Below, in pieces: positions 9,806 to 21,300 of a DNA stretch of 64,000 nt. The position numbers and the translations under genes are program-made. Source of the DNA: Azorinus chamasolen. Lineage: Eukaryota > Mollusca > Bivalvia > Cardiida > Solecurtidae. The notes beneath the pieces are model-generated. The model did no database searches and was not told the DNA's origin. It was given only the letters and a program-made list of their open reading frames with translations. Every line of letters begins with the position of its first letter. Position 1 is the stretch's first letter. The DNA is taken from positions 35,752,609 through 35,816,608 of the forward strand of contig OY755244.1 of the NCBI GenBank assembly GCA_963576725.1, read 5' to 3'.

Positions 9806-10165
9806 CTAGGCAACATCACGTCATCATTTATTGTCGTGGTTTTGCAAACAGAGAATACCCAGAACAGCCACCCCTCTGGATACATGAGATCTGATAAAGA
9901 TCTGCACTGGGTGTCAGGTTGGGTAATATCTTTAGGTGGCAGGCGTAGTTGATTTCCTCTGGTCTTAGTCAGTGCAATTTTCAAACTTTTTTACTCCAAT
10001 ATTTATCCTATTGAATAAATGATGCCCGCTAAACTGCTGATGTGTTGCATTTTTACATACAATGTACATGTACCTCCAATTCATTCAAATTGTTGACCGA
10101 ATGTCAAACAGCTTTGGCCCTGATGAGACTCCGAGCTACATGTCGTCTCATCTGACTCCAAGCTG
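9806..10165. other. Decayed hairpin MITE pieces
   Basis: A type 1 left arm (GCAAACAGAGAATACCCAGA near 9844) and a decayed type 3 hairpin (10104-10165, CAGCTTTGGCCCTGATGAGA). No gene. Confidence 0.5.
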
Positions 10166-10211
10166 TGACTCAGGTCGCGAATGTGTGATAAGAGAAATGT
10201 TACCCTCCCAC

Positions 10212-10362
10212 GGGCACGAGAGAGAGAGAGAGGCATACAGATAGACAGAGATAGAGAGAGACAGAGAAAGTGAGAGAGACAGAGTGAGAGACAGGGTGAG
10301 AGAGATAGAGTGACAGACAGACAGACAGACAACAAGGGTGAAACATAGTGAGATAGAGAATT

Positions 10363-10391
<29 letters not shown>
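10212..10391. repeat. GA-rich simple repeat
   Basis: Impure (GA)n/(GACA)n tract ending in a pure AG run (10364-10391). ORFs crossing it are low-complexity artefacts. Confidence 0.9.
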
Positions 10392-10393
<2 letters not shown>

Positions 10394-10439
10394 AGAAGGG
10401 GAAAACTAAGGGAACATGTCCTGTATTTATCAACCATTT

Positions 10440-10645
10440 ATCTGAAAGATACGTATTTTGATGCTTTTGCAAGCAGAGTAGACCCATACCAAAGAGCTGT
10501 CTGAACAGTGTCATTTCTGTTTACTTATGGAATAAATATAGATCCAGTTCTATACAGTTTCTGATCCATTATATATAAAATAATCTATTTCGTATTTATA
10601 TAAGTCATTATTTCTTACATCATTATTCATCATGTAAAGTACACG
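10440..10645 (+). mobile_element. Type 1b TTAA-MITE, decayed
   Basis: GCAAGCAGAGTAGACCCATA near 10469, CTGTTTACTTATGGAATAAA, and a TCATTATTTCTTACATCATTA tail. Neither TTAA survives. 10646-10907 shows nothing recognisable. Confidence 0.55.
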
Positions 10646-10907
10646 TATTGCTATTGTGCATGTAAATGATACTTTATGTAAAAAACGTATATCGATCGAC
10701 TTACTTACTGAATGTGAAATAAATCCAGAAAGTATCCGGTCAAAGTATGTATCGGTAAACAGTACGAATCAAATCAGTATCTATACGTAATGACTAGGTA
10801 TGAAATTCACTTTCGTAGATAATATGTATACATGTACATGAAACTGACACAAATGTTATCGACAGCAAATGCAAAACTATCCTAACTACGGTGTAGTTAA
10901 CGGGCCA

Positions 10908-11127
10908 TTAATTACTCCATGCATATTCATTAAAGAAACAATGGTCTCACGAATATTTATTGGATTCTTTTTTTAATAACGCCACAGGAACACATGAAAG
11001 TTTGGCCATGGCGGAAAATAGAATCGGGTCTATATTATAAGCAAACAGAGCATACCCTGATCAGACGGCTCCGTCTAATCTGGGTCTACTCTGTTTGCAA
11101 GGGCAAATTTATGGAGTAAATAGTTAA
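10908..11127 (-). mobile_element. Type 1b TTAA-MITE, apex deleted
   Basis: Hairpin 11039-11098 lacks the TATAGGAGCC half of the apex. Right TTAA 11124-11127 is shared with the next element. Confidence 0.8.
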
Positions 11128-11356
11128 CCCATTACCCAGTAGAGATGCCTTTTAACACAGCAAACAGAGTAGACCCAGGTCAGACAGCTCCTATAGGAGC
11201 CATCTTATCAAGGTCTGCTCTGTTTGCTTAGATCTGATTCTTTGGTGTCTGACGATGACGAAAACTACCAGTGTGCATACATCGTTATAAACATCAGGCA
11301 ATAAATATTCATGATGCCATTATTTCTGACATAAATATTCATGGCGTAAAAGGTTA
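11124..11356 (+). mobile_element. Type 1b TTAA-MITE, complete
   Basis: Shares TTAA 11124-11127 with its left neighbour, tail to tail in opposite orientation. Hairpin 11160-11227. Right TTAA 11353-11356. Confidence 0.85.
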
Positions 11357-11397
11357 AATCTTTGAATGCTGGATGTTCAAAGAGAAATAATCCAGCA

Positions 11398-11648
11398 ATG
11401 TTACGGCATGAATATTTGTGTTAGAAATACAAGTAATGACAACATGAATATTAATTAAATTATTTCTTATTATGGCACATGAACTACACAGGGACCTTTG
11501 ACCATGATGGGAACTAGAATGGTATCTAAATTATATTATAAGCAAACAGAGCAGACCCTGATCAGACGGCTCCTATAGGAGCCGTCTGATCTGGGTCTAC
11601 TCTGTTTGCAGATGCGTCAAAATGCGCTTACATAAGGGAAAGGGTTAA
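11398..11648 (-). mobile_element. Type 1b TTAA-MITE
   Basis: Right TTAA 11645-11648; left end decayed. Hairpin 11542-11609. Confidence 0.8.
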
Positions 11649-11711
11649 TCAGCTGTTACCAAATGTATCATCTTCTTCAATTTGAAATATTTACTATCAT
11701 TTCACGTTAGG

Positions 11712-11946
11712 CCTATTCCATTCTCTCCTAAACTATTTTTAGACCCATGGCCCCTCTTTGAATAAATCAGCTGAAAAGGGACATTTATTAGAGAAACGGA
11801 GTTTGTTTTAAAAGTGTGTAGTTTTGAAACCATTGTGATAAATAGAGCATTTGCTCCTGTAGAGCAAATGCTCAATTTATCTCAATGATTTCAAAACGTG
11901 ACTTTTACAGAGGCGTAGAAGGCGTCAGTAGGAGGGAATGTGTTAA
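11712..11946 (-). mobile_element. Type 2 TTAA-MITE
   Basis: Hairpin 11826-11892; right TTAA 11943-11946. Left end weak. Confidence 0.75.
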
Positions 11947-11974
11947 CGTGCTCTGATTTGATAAATGTAGGATT

Positions 11975-12157
11975 TAGCGCTTTTTTAAAACAGAGTAGAC
12001 CCAGATCAGACAAGTCCTGATATCTGATTCTATGTACAGTTTCTGCGTGACCCAAACTTCCCTTTTTACATGTCATTATAACAATTCAACTACACAATGT
12101 AATTAATATCCATAATTTCCATTAGGTTTTACATGAATATTCATGAGTAAAGGGTTG
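11975..12157 (+). mobile_element. Type 1b TTAA-MITE, right arm deleted
   Basis: ACAGAGTAGACCCAGATCAG present, right arm missing, 1b tail ends GAGTAAAGGG then TTGA. Confidence 0.6.
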
Positions 12158-12206
12158 AAAAATAAGATCAGAGTTTCGAACAGTCTGGATCCTGATGAGA
12201 TGTCAT

Positions 12207-12449
12207 TTAACCCCTTCCTTAATATATAAACGTCATTTCGCGCATTTGCAAACAGAGCATATAGACCCAGATCAGACGGCTCCCATAGGAGCCGCCTGAT
12301 CAGGGTCTGCTCTGCTTGCTTTTGATATGGTATAGATCTGATTTTACTTTTTTATAAAAGTATAAAATTCATTTGAAAATTTATAAAAAAAAACCCACAG
12401 CTAATAAATCATTATTTATTACATGAAAATAGAACATGGAAAGGATTAA
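12207..12449 (+). mobile_element. Type 1b TTAA-MITE, complete
   Basis: TTAA at both ends; hairpin 12248-12319 with apex CTCCCATAGGAG. A half type 3 hairpin precedes it (12178-12206). Confidence 0.82.
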
Positions 12450-12564
12450 TTAAAACTGTTTATAACGGTCGTTTCATCCAGTTATTGTTACAATAGTCTT
12501 GCACTAATTATCATATGACACTTTTATATCAAGATAAAATTATGGCTTACTTAATTACCCTCCC

Positions 12565-12665
12565 GTTAACCGCGACCTGGCCCACATATCCAAACAGTTT
12601 GGATCCAGATGATACGCCGAGTAACTCGGCCTCTCATCAGGATTCAAGCTGTTTGCCACTCTGTC
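12565..12665 (+). mobile_element. Type 3 TTAA-MITE, left part
   Basis: TTAA at 12566-12569 region, then hairpin 12591-12655 with apex GCCGAGTAACTCGGC. Tail not found. Confidence 0.65.
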
Positions 12666-12792
12666 AATACATGTAGTTTCTTAAAATCTTGATCGTAGGC
12701 AAACTTGTACCAGATACAAATTAGAGCAGATATTAGATCTAGTTGTTTTTTTTCTTTTTTAATCCTTACTGTGCGGGTCACTATTGTCCTTT

Positions 12793-12859
12793 GCAAACAG
12801 TGTAGACCCAGATGAGAGGGCTTCTAGATAAGCCCTCTCATCAGAGTCTGCACTGTTTG
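12793..12859. repeat. Hairpin, type 1 variant (CAGTGTAGACCC)
   Basis: GCAAACAGTGTAGACCCAGA ... TCTGCACTGTTTG with apex GGGCTTCTAGATAAGCCC. A sister copy lies at 13019-13085. The stem uses AGTG rather than AGAG, so this is a distinct subfamily. Confidence 0.75.
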
Positions 12860-12978
12860 TCATGTTACACTTTTCTTTAGATAAATCCCCTAAATATTCA
12901 CCATACGCTTGACCTGTTTGAATTTTGAATAGTCCATTTGAAAATTCAGCGTTGTAAAGGTTGCCAGTAGTGTAAGGT

Positions 12979-13085
12979 TTAACCCTTTCCAAATCAGGAC
13001 GCATATTCACTGTCCTTTGCAAACAGTGTAGATCCAGATCAGAGGGCTCCTAGATGACCCCTTTGTTCAGGCCTGTACTGTTTGC
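12979..13085 (+). mobile_element. TTAA-MITE of the CAGTGTAGA variant, partial
   Basis: TTAACCCTTTCC at 12979, then hairpin 13019-13085. No right end found. Confidence 0.6.
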
Positions 13086-13132
13086 CATTCAAAATCCCCT
13101 GACAACCATTTTATACTGATCGGTCTCTATAG

Positions 13133-13351
13133 TTAACCCATTCCCTCATATTGACGACTCTGTAGAAGTCACTTTGTGAAACCATTGTAATAAATAAAGC
13201 ATTTGCTCCTATAGGAGCAAATGCTCTATTTATCACAATGGTTTCAAACTACAAAATTCTAAAAAATTCATTTTCTCTAGTTAATGCTCCTTTTCGGTAG
13301 ATTTATTCATATAGGTTGTATCTAAAAATAGCCTATGAGGTAATGGGTTAA
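13133..13351 (+). mobile_element. Type 2 TTAA-MITE, complete
   Basis: TTAA 13133-13136 and 13348-13351; hairpin 13178-13245; apex CTCCTATAGGAG. Confidence 0.9.
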
Positions 13352-13487
13352 ACACTGTTGGTTCTTTCTATTGTGAATATTCACTAGGGGGATAAGGGTT
13401 AATTATTCTAACATGTTATCAAACTTTAAATATATGAATAGATATAGCATACATTGTTTTACTGTTATCTCTTGATATTGATAACTG

Positions 13488-13738
13488 TTAACCCCTTTCC
13501 CTTATATAAACGTGTTTTCACGCATCTGCAAACAGAGTAGACCCTGATCAGACGGCTCCTAGAGGAGCCGTCTGATCAGGGTCTGCTCTGTTTGCTGATG
13601 GAATTTGAAAGATCTTTTTATTTACTTTCTAAAATGGCTAAAAAGTTCCACCTTCTTTATTTCATTATAACTATTTTGTCCGTAAATATTCAGTAGGTAT
13701 TGAAATGTGTAATAAACATAGAACAGGGAAAGGGTTAA
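13488..13738 (+). mobile_element. Type 1a TTAA-MITE, complete
   Basis: TTAA 13488-13491 and 13735-13738. Hairpin 13528-13595 has unusually perfect arms. Reference copy of 1a. Confidence 0.9.
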
Positions 13739-14010
13739 CTGGGAAAAATCAGGATGTCCGGGTATCTTGATATAACAGACAGTGAAGATCCAGATCGACA
13801 AATATTACATTCGGGAAATAACATTTGCTGTTGTCAAGTTGCATTTAGTAACGAATGACATATTGGCAACGAATGACATTTTATGCAGGCTTTCATAAGA
13901 CTTCTCGTGTGAAACGCGACTGGTCATCATGATGGGAAAGTGTCTTCTCTGCTATATTCGGCTTGCCAAATATAACCGCATCCGTAACTACTCGTCTTAT
14001 ATGCAACCAG
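13739..14010. other. Unassigned sequence
   Basis: No coding signal or recognised repeat; a short near-duplicate (GTAACGAATGACATTT / GCAACGAATGACATTT) sits at 13848-13880. Confidence 0.3.
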
Positions 14011-14146
14011 GTCCATGCTTATAAAGCTTTTTAGTTGAGACTGAGTTTGTTCTCAAGGGTCAGATTTGAGCCAAAGGCTCAAAATCTGACCAATCAAAAA
14101 ATTGAGAACAAATCCAGACTCAACGAAAAGTTTTATAAGCATGGAT
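14011..14146. mobile_element. Foldback element (family G)
   Basis: GTCCATGCTTATAAAGC ... GTTTTATAAGCATGGAT; loop GCCAAAGGC. One arm has a short deletion. Confidence 0.82.
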
Positions 14147-14416
14147 ACAGTCCGGGTTCATAGAAAATGTCCAGTGATATAACCGAGTGGTTCGTAGCGA
14201 CCGAGTGTCCTACCCTTTCCACTTGCTCGATGTAACAGGTAGTAACATCGTTTTTAGAGTTACCTTGTGATACACAGAAAAACCAAGGAGAGACAAAATG
14301 AGATAAAGACAGAAACAGTTACTGTCAGGCGCGGATTTAGAGGGGCGGAGCCGGCGTAACCCCCACCCCCTCTAAAATTGCAAAAACATTTTTTTAGTAA
14401 TATTTTAGATCTATAT

Positions 14417-14620
14417 ATTGTAAAACCCCTCTATAACGACCACTAAATTGTGTTAATTAGTTGGTATTTAGAGCAGGTGGCTGCTTAAAGCAATGTGAAA
14501 GTAAAACAGAACGCTCCCATAGAAGCGTTCTGTTTTACTTCACCTTGCATTAAGCAGCCACCTGCCTTTAACACAAAATAATTGATGTAATTTACTGATC
14601 ATTATAGAGAGGGTTTACAT
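14417..14620. mobile_element. Pogo-like MITE (family D), nested
   Basis: TGTAAAACCCCTCTATAACG / TTATAGAGAGGGTTTACA ends and hairpin with apex GCTCCCATAGAAGC. Inserted inside the 14332-14817 element. Confidence 0.78.
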
Positions 14621-14762
14621 ATCTATTAAAAATCAATAAAACAATGATTCAGTAGGAGTGTTTTATTTCCCTCACCCAATTAAGCCCTTTTTCAACATGT
14701 GTAATACACACTATTTAGTTATGCCATCAAACATAAAAATCTACGCCCCCGTCGCCTCCTTC

Positions 14763-14763
<1 letters not shown>

Positions 14764-14803
<40 letters not shown>
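14764..14803. repeat. Poly-C run (40 C)
   Basis: Uninterrupted C tract; the true length may be affected by assembly. Confidence 0.95.
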
Positions 14804-14948
14804 TGGATCCGCACCTGATAGATCTATTCCATAGTTTGTCTGCTACGTCTGTTCATATACTACCATAAAAAATCTATAATCATAAGAATCAGCCTATAAC
14901 TATTCATGATATCATTATATCTAAGATGAATATTTATGCGGTAAATGG

Positions 14949-15182
14949 CTAACCCTTTACTCCATTACTACACCTTTCTTCGCCTTTGCAAACAGAGAGG
15001 ACCCAGATCAGACGGCTCCTATAGGGGAGCCGTTTGATCAGGGTCTGCTCTGTTTGCTTATGAAATTCTACCAATTTTGTCGTGATAAACATTGCATTGT
15101 TCATCGTACCATTATAAAAAATCAATTAATTAATACCCATGATGTCATTATTTCTTGCGTAAATATTCATTGAGTAAAGGGA
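14949..15182 (+). mobile_element. Type 1b TTAA-MITE
   Basis: Hairpin 14988-15057 (apex CTCCTATAGGGGAG, 2-bp expansion). Ends decayed. A 1b tail fragment lies at 14860-14948. Confidence 0.75.
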
Positions 15183-15770
15183 GATACTCATAGTTAATAT
15201 TATGTACAGATCCGGTATTTATAAATCTCATCGTAAAAAAGATAATGGATTCGTAAGTTTATTGAATTCTTTTTAATCTCATAAAATGAGCGCAGTTATT
15301 CTTAATAAATAATAATTATAGACAACTTATATTATGATAGTAATTTTTGATCAGAGAAATAGAATCTACATGTATATGTCTCTGTTTAGATGGAACTTTA
15401 AAACGTTAAAATATACCCAAGTAGTATACATGAGTGTGGTCATTGTCTTTACGTTACCGAACATATCTACCCATTTTAATATTCGTACAGATTTTTTTCT
15501 AACTTTATAACAATTTTGTCACAACCCAAGTTATGTAAAGTATTCGTGTCAATATTTATTTCATCCCGGTAAAGATATACTTTATCAAAAAAATCGAGTT
15601 ACTCCCCTTGGTTATATTGACGCCATTAAACATTTGGCGGCACAGCACCGGAATGAGGTGTTTAAAGACAATATATTCTTCTCTCATGATTCAGATAGGT
15701 TTGTATTGGATTTTCACTCTGAAATTAACTGTTGTATAAAATGTTAAAATTAACTGTTGTATAAAATGTT
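15183..15770. other. AT-rich unassigned region
   Basis: No gene recognised. A 24-bp direct duplication (ATTAACTGTTGTATAAAATG) lies at 15724-15770. Confidence 0.35.
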
Positions 15771-15988
15771 ATAATATGAATGAAATTGCTTTAGAGCAGC
15801 ATTTAGAAATATGTGTAAATGTTTTCTGTATTTTCTCCCGAGAGTTTGACAAGTATTCCATCTCAAGCTGGAGTGCAGTTTGGGAAACAAAGCAGAACCT
15901 GATCAGATTGTTCCAACAGGATTCTTCTGATCTGTGTCTAATCTGTTTTCAAAGGTGTTGAAAGATGTATCTGTGAAGTATAGGGTTA
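15771..15988 (-). mobile_element. Type 1 TTAA-MITE, decayed
   Basis: AACAAAGCAGAACCTGATCAG ... TGATCTGTGTCTAATCTG, then GTATAGGG and TTAA at 15985-15988. Confidence 0.55.
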
Positions 15989-16456
15989 AACTCAATTGTT
16001 TTTATTTAGAATGTGGATCTACCACATAATCAATATTGAAAGTCTGACATTTAATGATTTATAAATGAGTGGACTGGTTTCTGACTCAGATTGTGGTCTA
16101 CACTGTTTAATAGACTTACTGATTGAAATTTTACCTTGAATTTGATAATAATAAAAAAAGCAAAACTTTTTAAAAATCAATTACTCCAGGGTCAACTCGG
16201 CTTGTCTCTCGGCCATTTCTCGACCATCAATAAACTGCAGCAGAATTTGAAGATCCTGATCGGTGGGCTCCTTGAAGAATTAAGAAAATTTTTGCACATC
16301 TTTTTGGCAGTAATAACCCATTACATTTAGAGGACGAGAACAAAATATTAAAGGTGACAAGAAGTATGTTGCATGAGATTAACGAATAAAGCAGGCCGAC
16401 TTGACCCCAGGGGCCTAATTGACCCAAGGCTGTATTGACCCGGGACCCTATGTCAG
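15989..16456. other. Unassigned sequence
   Basis: Only a weak type 1-like arm (TGTGGTCTACACTGTT at 16090). No gene supported. Confidence 0.3.
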
Positions 16457-18020
16457 CAGGGCCTCCGCTGGCGGTCGCCAAAATCGCCAATGGCGAAAAT
16501 ATTCATAATCTGGCGATAAAAAATTAAATCTGGCGAATGTTGTGGCGAAAGACTATTTTGCAAATTATGCCGAGAAATACAGACCCAATTTAGCTCTCTC
16601 AGTCAATTATCACAGCTTCTTCTGTTTGTGTGCCAAGCGTGTCGGTTGTTTACACAAGAAATTTTACCTGGGGATTTCCCATGCAGGCACCGGATATCAT
16701 GCGTGAAAGATGTGATTCTAGCTGGTTCCCAATTTGTGTCCTACTATTTTGTTACATGTAAGCAAACAGATTATGCGGGAAACCAGTCATGTCAAAGATG
16801 GCGACGTTGTTTGCAAGTTCAGCCGTGGGCAATTTGATTTCTTCTTGTGGCACGTTTATTACTCAAACGAGGGGACTGACACCTAAGGATTTGCATCAAA
16901 GGGATTAAAGAACGACAAACAAGACAATTAAGTGGATTTGGCTTGCGATTATCTCGGGCAATTTGGGTCCGATCGGACTTCGTAGAGACTAAGATCCACG
17001 GTAAGAAACAATTATACCACTTAAAGGCACTATTCAGGCTACTGTGTTAGTTCTCAGTTTGATAATTGGGAATAAATAATTTGGATGTGTATCGTGTGTC
17101 CTATTATTATATATATTTTATGCTTTCAGTCTGTTAAAAACAGAGTTTAAACAATTCACATTACTGTAGTGCACTCGCAGTGTTCTGAAACTACTAAAGG
17201 AAATGCATATAACAAACATTCCATATTTCTTTGCATAAATTTAACTGTAGAGAAAATGAATTGACCATTTTTTTATCCTTATTGTTTGTGTTTAAAACTT
17301 TTTTAATTCAAAATATATTTGTTCTGAAATTATTTATTTGCAGTGAAAGTTAAAGCAGTTTTGAAATTTAATGTTATTTATCTTGTTAAGCAACATAATC
17401 TGAAACGGAGACATACACATACATGTTCAATACAAAACTGAATGGAAATTAGGGAAAATTCCAATACTTAAATGTACACATCATTTTTTCTGTGGCTTAT
17501 CGTAAGTTTTTAATAGTACCAAGAGAAGATTTAATATTGTTTAGAGATAAAAGTCGACTACTGCTTTATTTGTTTGTTTTATTTCAGATCTTCAAGTTGG
17601 GAGGAGAATCCCAGGCTTCAGATACTACTCCATCATCATAAGGAAGTGACCCTAAAATGATCATCCACAGGGAAAACATAAACTGTAATGCAGAGCGCCA
17701 GCAAAGCAGACCATATGGCTAAGCCGCTTTATGTTGAAGTTGATCCAAGACTGCCACCAGCATGATCAGACCCATAGGGATCAACATAGTCTTTATGTTG
17801 ACATAAATTGTTACTATTATCAAAATAATAAAGAAAATGTAAACATACACAAGTTGGTTCTTCTGTGTTTAAAGTGTTACACATTTCATGACGTAGAATC
17901 TGAAGGAAAACTTTGGCTCCAACAGATCCAAATTGGCGAAACAAAATTCTTATTTGGCACAAGTTTTTCTAATTTGGCGAAAGTGATGGCGCAAAGAAAA
18001 AAAAGCCAGGGGAGGCCCTG
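16457..18020. mobile_element. CAGGG-ended DNA element with 5-bp duplication
   Basis: Ends CAGGGCCTCCGCTGGC and GCCAGGGGAGGCCCTG are inverted matches, flanked by GTCAG on both sides (16452-16456, 18021-18025). Subterminal GGCGAAA/TTTCGCC motifs recur near both ends. No transposase ORF. An intron-like GT donor (CCACG|GTAAG near 17000) and acceptor (TTTCAG 17588) are present inside. Its right end is 200 bp from the NSMCE2 start codon. Confidence 0.7.
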
Positions 18021-18220
18021 GTCAGGCTGCTTTAAAGTTTTCAAAAAGGTGCCAGATTGACTGATATACGTGTATACAGTGTAATGAGTGTATAAATTAG
18101 CTTTACTAAATTACTGGATATTGGATGTGACTTTGTCCAAATACTTATTGTAGTTTGTGTATATAATTTGTTTCTGTTACCTTAGTTTGTCAAGTAGACT
18201 GGAAACAGATCAGCTAAACC

Positions 18221-18341
18221 ATGGCTAATTTTGTTGTCGTTGACCAAGCGGTGAAATCAACTCACACTGTTGAAGAATACATAAAGGTGGGAATGGAAAT
18301 TGTGAACGAAGTGGCATTGGACTTTGTCGAGCACAACCAAG
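18221..18341 (+). CDS. NSMCE2: NSMCE2 coding exon 1
   Basis: ATG in context ACCATGG, 40 codons plus 1 nt, donor G|GTTTGT. Contains VALDFVEHN, which resembles the conserved N-terminal helix of the family. Confidence 0.88.
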
Positions 18342-21300
18342 GTTTGTGTTCAGTTATATATTAACCCTTTCGTCCATAAATACACCTTTCTATGCCTCTG
18401 TAAAAATCACCTATCGAAACCATTGTGATAAATAGAGCATTTGCTCCTATAGGAGCAAATGCTCTATTTATCCAAAGACCTATGATAAAACATATCATAG
18501 GTCTTTAATTTATCACAATGGTTTCAAACTAAAATATTCTAAAATTTTCCTTTTCTCTATTTAATGCTCCTTTTTGGTAGATTTGTTCAAAGTGGTTGGA
18601 TAAAAAGATAGCCTATGAGGTAATGGTTTAATTGTTGCATATGGAAACAGAGCAGACCTCTAATAGGTAAAAGATTTAAAGAGGAACTCCCTACAATGAT
18701 CGCATATTTTCAATAATATCATAAAACTTGGTATTTGTTATGCTCTATCATTATTATGAAGGTTCCCAATTTGAACTTATATCGAAAAAATGCCCCTGTG
18801 ATACAAATAAACCGATTTCATCAATACTGATAATTTTTGTTCTACAACACAATATTATCGGCCTTTTCCGTTAAATTCTTCCGCATTTTGCCGATGATCA
18901 TCCGATCCCTCAATTGTTTACGTAATACCTTTCTCGGAAGTGATCGGAGAATCGCGAATATGGCGAACAGTTACGAAACTAAAACCCAACCCGAATAAAA
19001 CTGAAACATCGGGGAGTAAAACCGGGATTGGCGATATCAAACACATGGATGTTTTGTCATTATAAACGGTAATTGGATGGGTTTTTGCGATATACTACTT
19101 TTCAGCATATAAACAAATGAGTTTTGTATATTTTAAGTGTTTATGAAACACGTCAAATGTAGGGACATCCCCTTTAAAAGAATGTTTCATCAAAGTTTGT
19201 AGTTACCTTTGAAATAATTACCAGATCGAAATAACTACCAGATAAGAATAATTACTAGATAAGGCCTAGATAAGAATTAAGATGCTTTAATTAAACCATT
19301 TTCAAGAATAACTTCTTTATTTCTCCACCAAACCCTATGTTGTGACCACTCTTTAGAATCGTCTCGTAGGGTTTGGTGGAGAAATGAAGAAGTTAGTATT
19401 CAAGTAGACACATTTATCTGTTGCTCTGTTTCCTAGTTTGTTTAGTATTAAGATTTCACAAGATATTTAGTTTTGTTATTTTTGTTTTCAGCTGAGGCCG
19501 AGACCAATATTGTACAGTTCAGAAAGATGATGGTGGACTTTGTGAAGATGGAGCAAGAAATTAAACAGTTACAAGAGGCTGTGGAGTTTGTTAAACAACA
19601 AGTAAGGTCTCTGATAGAACAACAGATAAATGTGGGTACTCAGTAGGGGTGCAACGATGGATTGACTTATCAAATTATCCCGATAGCGGCTGTCACTATG
19701 TCAATGATCCAAAAATTAGAAACCAATACTATTGCCGATAGTACAAACAAATATTGCGATAGTTACGATAGTTAAAGATAAAAAAACTCCTAAATTGCTC
19801 CCAAACGGTGCATTAATATTTCTGTGATACGTCCCTTTGTGTACGAAACTAACTGTAGATCCATATCTATATTATACCACAGGGGTCTGGACCGCTTCAT
19901 GGGGGTCTATATGTACTATATAATAACAAGGGTTCCAACTAGCAGAACGGACATCCGTGTACCACAAGTGCAAATATGAATGTAACTTTTTCAATGATAA
20001 TTTTGTAATTATTTCGGCTATTGAAAGCCAATATATTTTACTATCAAATAAATATAATCTTCTCACGGTAACTTACGCGCAATTATCAATCCAACGATTT
20101 TCTAAAAAATTCACGTGTTTTCTGGGTCATTGACAAACGTTCGTTCACCCAGGTTTCACTATATCACAGCCATAACCTGGCGATTTTCAGTTCAAAAGAT
20201 GGCGTGGTTCAATAAAACAACCAAATTATATCACCAATCTCCATTTGTTTTGTCCTCTTAATAAATAAGCAACTAGCAACATCGGCCTTTCCGTCTGTCG
20301 TTATGTTTCTATTTTGGATGCTGCCATTTTGCAACAAATTTGAATGGAGCCATTTCATTGGATGAGCGAAGGAAAAGTTGGAAAATCCGTGACGTCACGT
20401 ACAATGGCTCCTTCCTCGACGATTTGAAGCAAACTGACAAATTCGCTAGTTTTACATCATTCTTTTGATGCGTGGGACTAAATAATTGGAGATGGGTGTT
20501 AGAATTGATTCGTTTTATTTACTCACGCCATTTTTTGAACTGCAAATTGCCAGGTTATTGCTGTGATATAGTGAAACCGGAGTGAACGAACGTTTGTCAA
20601 TGACCCTAAAAACACGTGAAATTTTGAGAAAATCATTGTTGTATTGATACTTGTTCATAAGTTACCGTTATAAGATTATATTTATTTGATAGAAAAATAT
20701 ATTGGCTTTCAATAGCCGAAAGAATTACGAAATTATCATTTAAATTGTACGAGTTACAGTCATATCTGTACTCGTGGTACACAGATATCCGTTCTGCTAG
20801 TTGGAGCCCTTGTTATTATATAGTACATATAGACCCCCATGAAGCGGTCCAGACCCCTGTGTATTATACCATAAGCAAACAGAGCAGACCCTGATCTGAT
20901 GGCTCTTATAGGAGCTGTCTGATCTGAGTCTACCCTGTTTGCAAAGGTGAACAAAGGCGTATTTATGGAGTAAAGAGTTAACTCAGTGTCTCCTGGATCC
21001 ATATTGTTTGAAAAGATAATCACAAACAGTTTAACACTTTCCCTGTTCTGTTTATTCCAATTTCAATACCTACTGAATATTCATGGACAAAATAGTCATA
21101 TTGAACTATGGAAAGGGGACCATTGCAGCCATTTTAGGTACTAAAGAAAGAAATCTTTCAAAATCCACTAGCAAACAGAGCAGACCCTGATCAGACGGCT
21201 CCTATAGGAGCCGTCTGATCTGGGTCTACTCTGTTTGCAAATGCTTGAAAACACCTTTATATGAGGGATAGGGATAACCTGGTTTAACCGAAATCAACTG

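Larger units (their letters stand above)
14332..14817. mobile_element. CAGGYGCGGAT-ended MITE with C40 tract
   Basis: Left end CAGGCGCGGATTTAGAGGGG is the inverted match of right end CCCTGGATCCGCACCTG. Ends resemble hAT-type MITEs, but no target duplication was found. It contains a nested pogo-like element and a long C run next to the right end. Confidence 0.65.

Noticed and set aside
10081..10514. Two minus-strand ORFs rich in Leu/Ser
   Set aside because: Products of the GA/GACA simple repeat.
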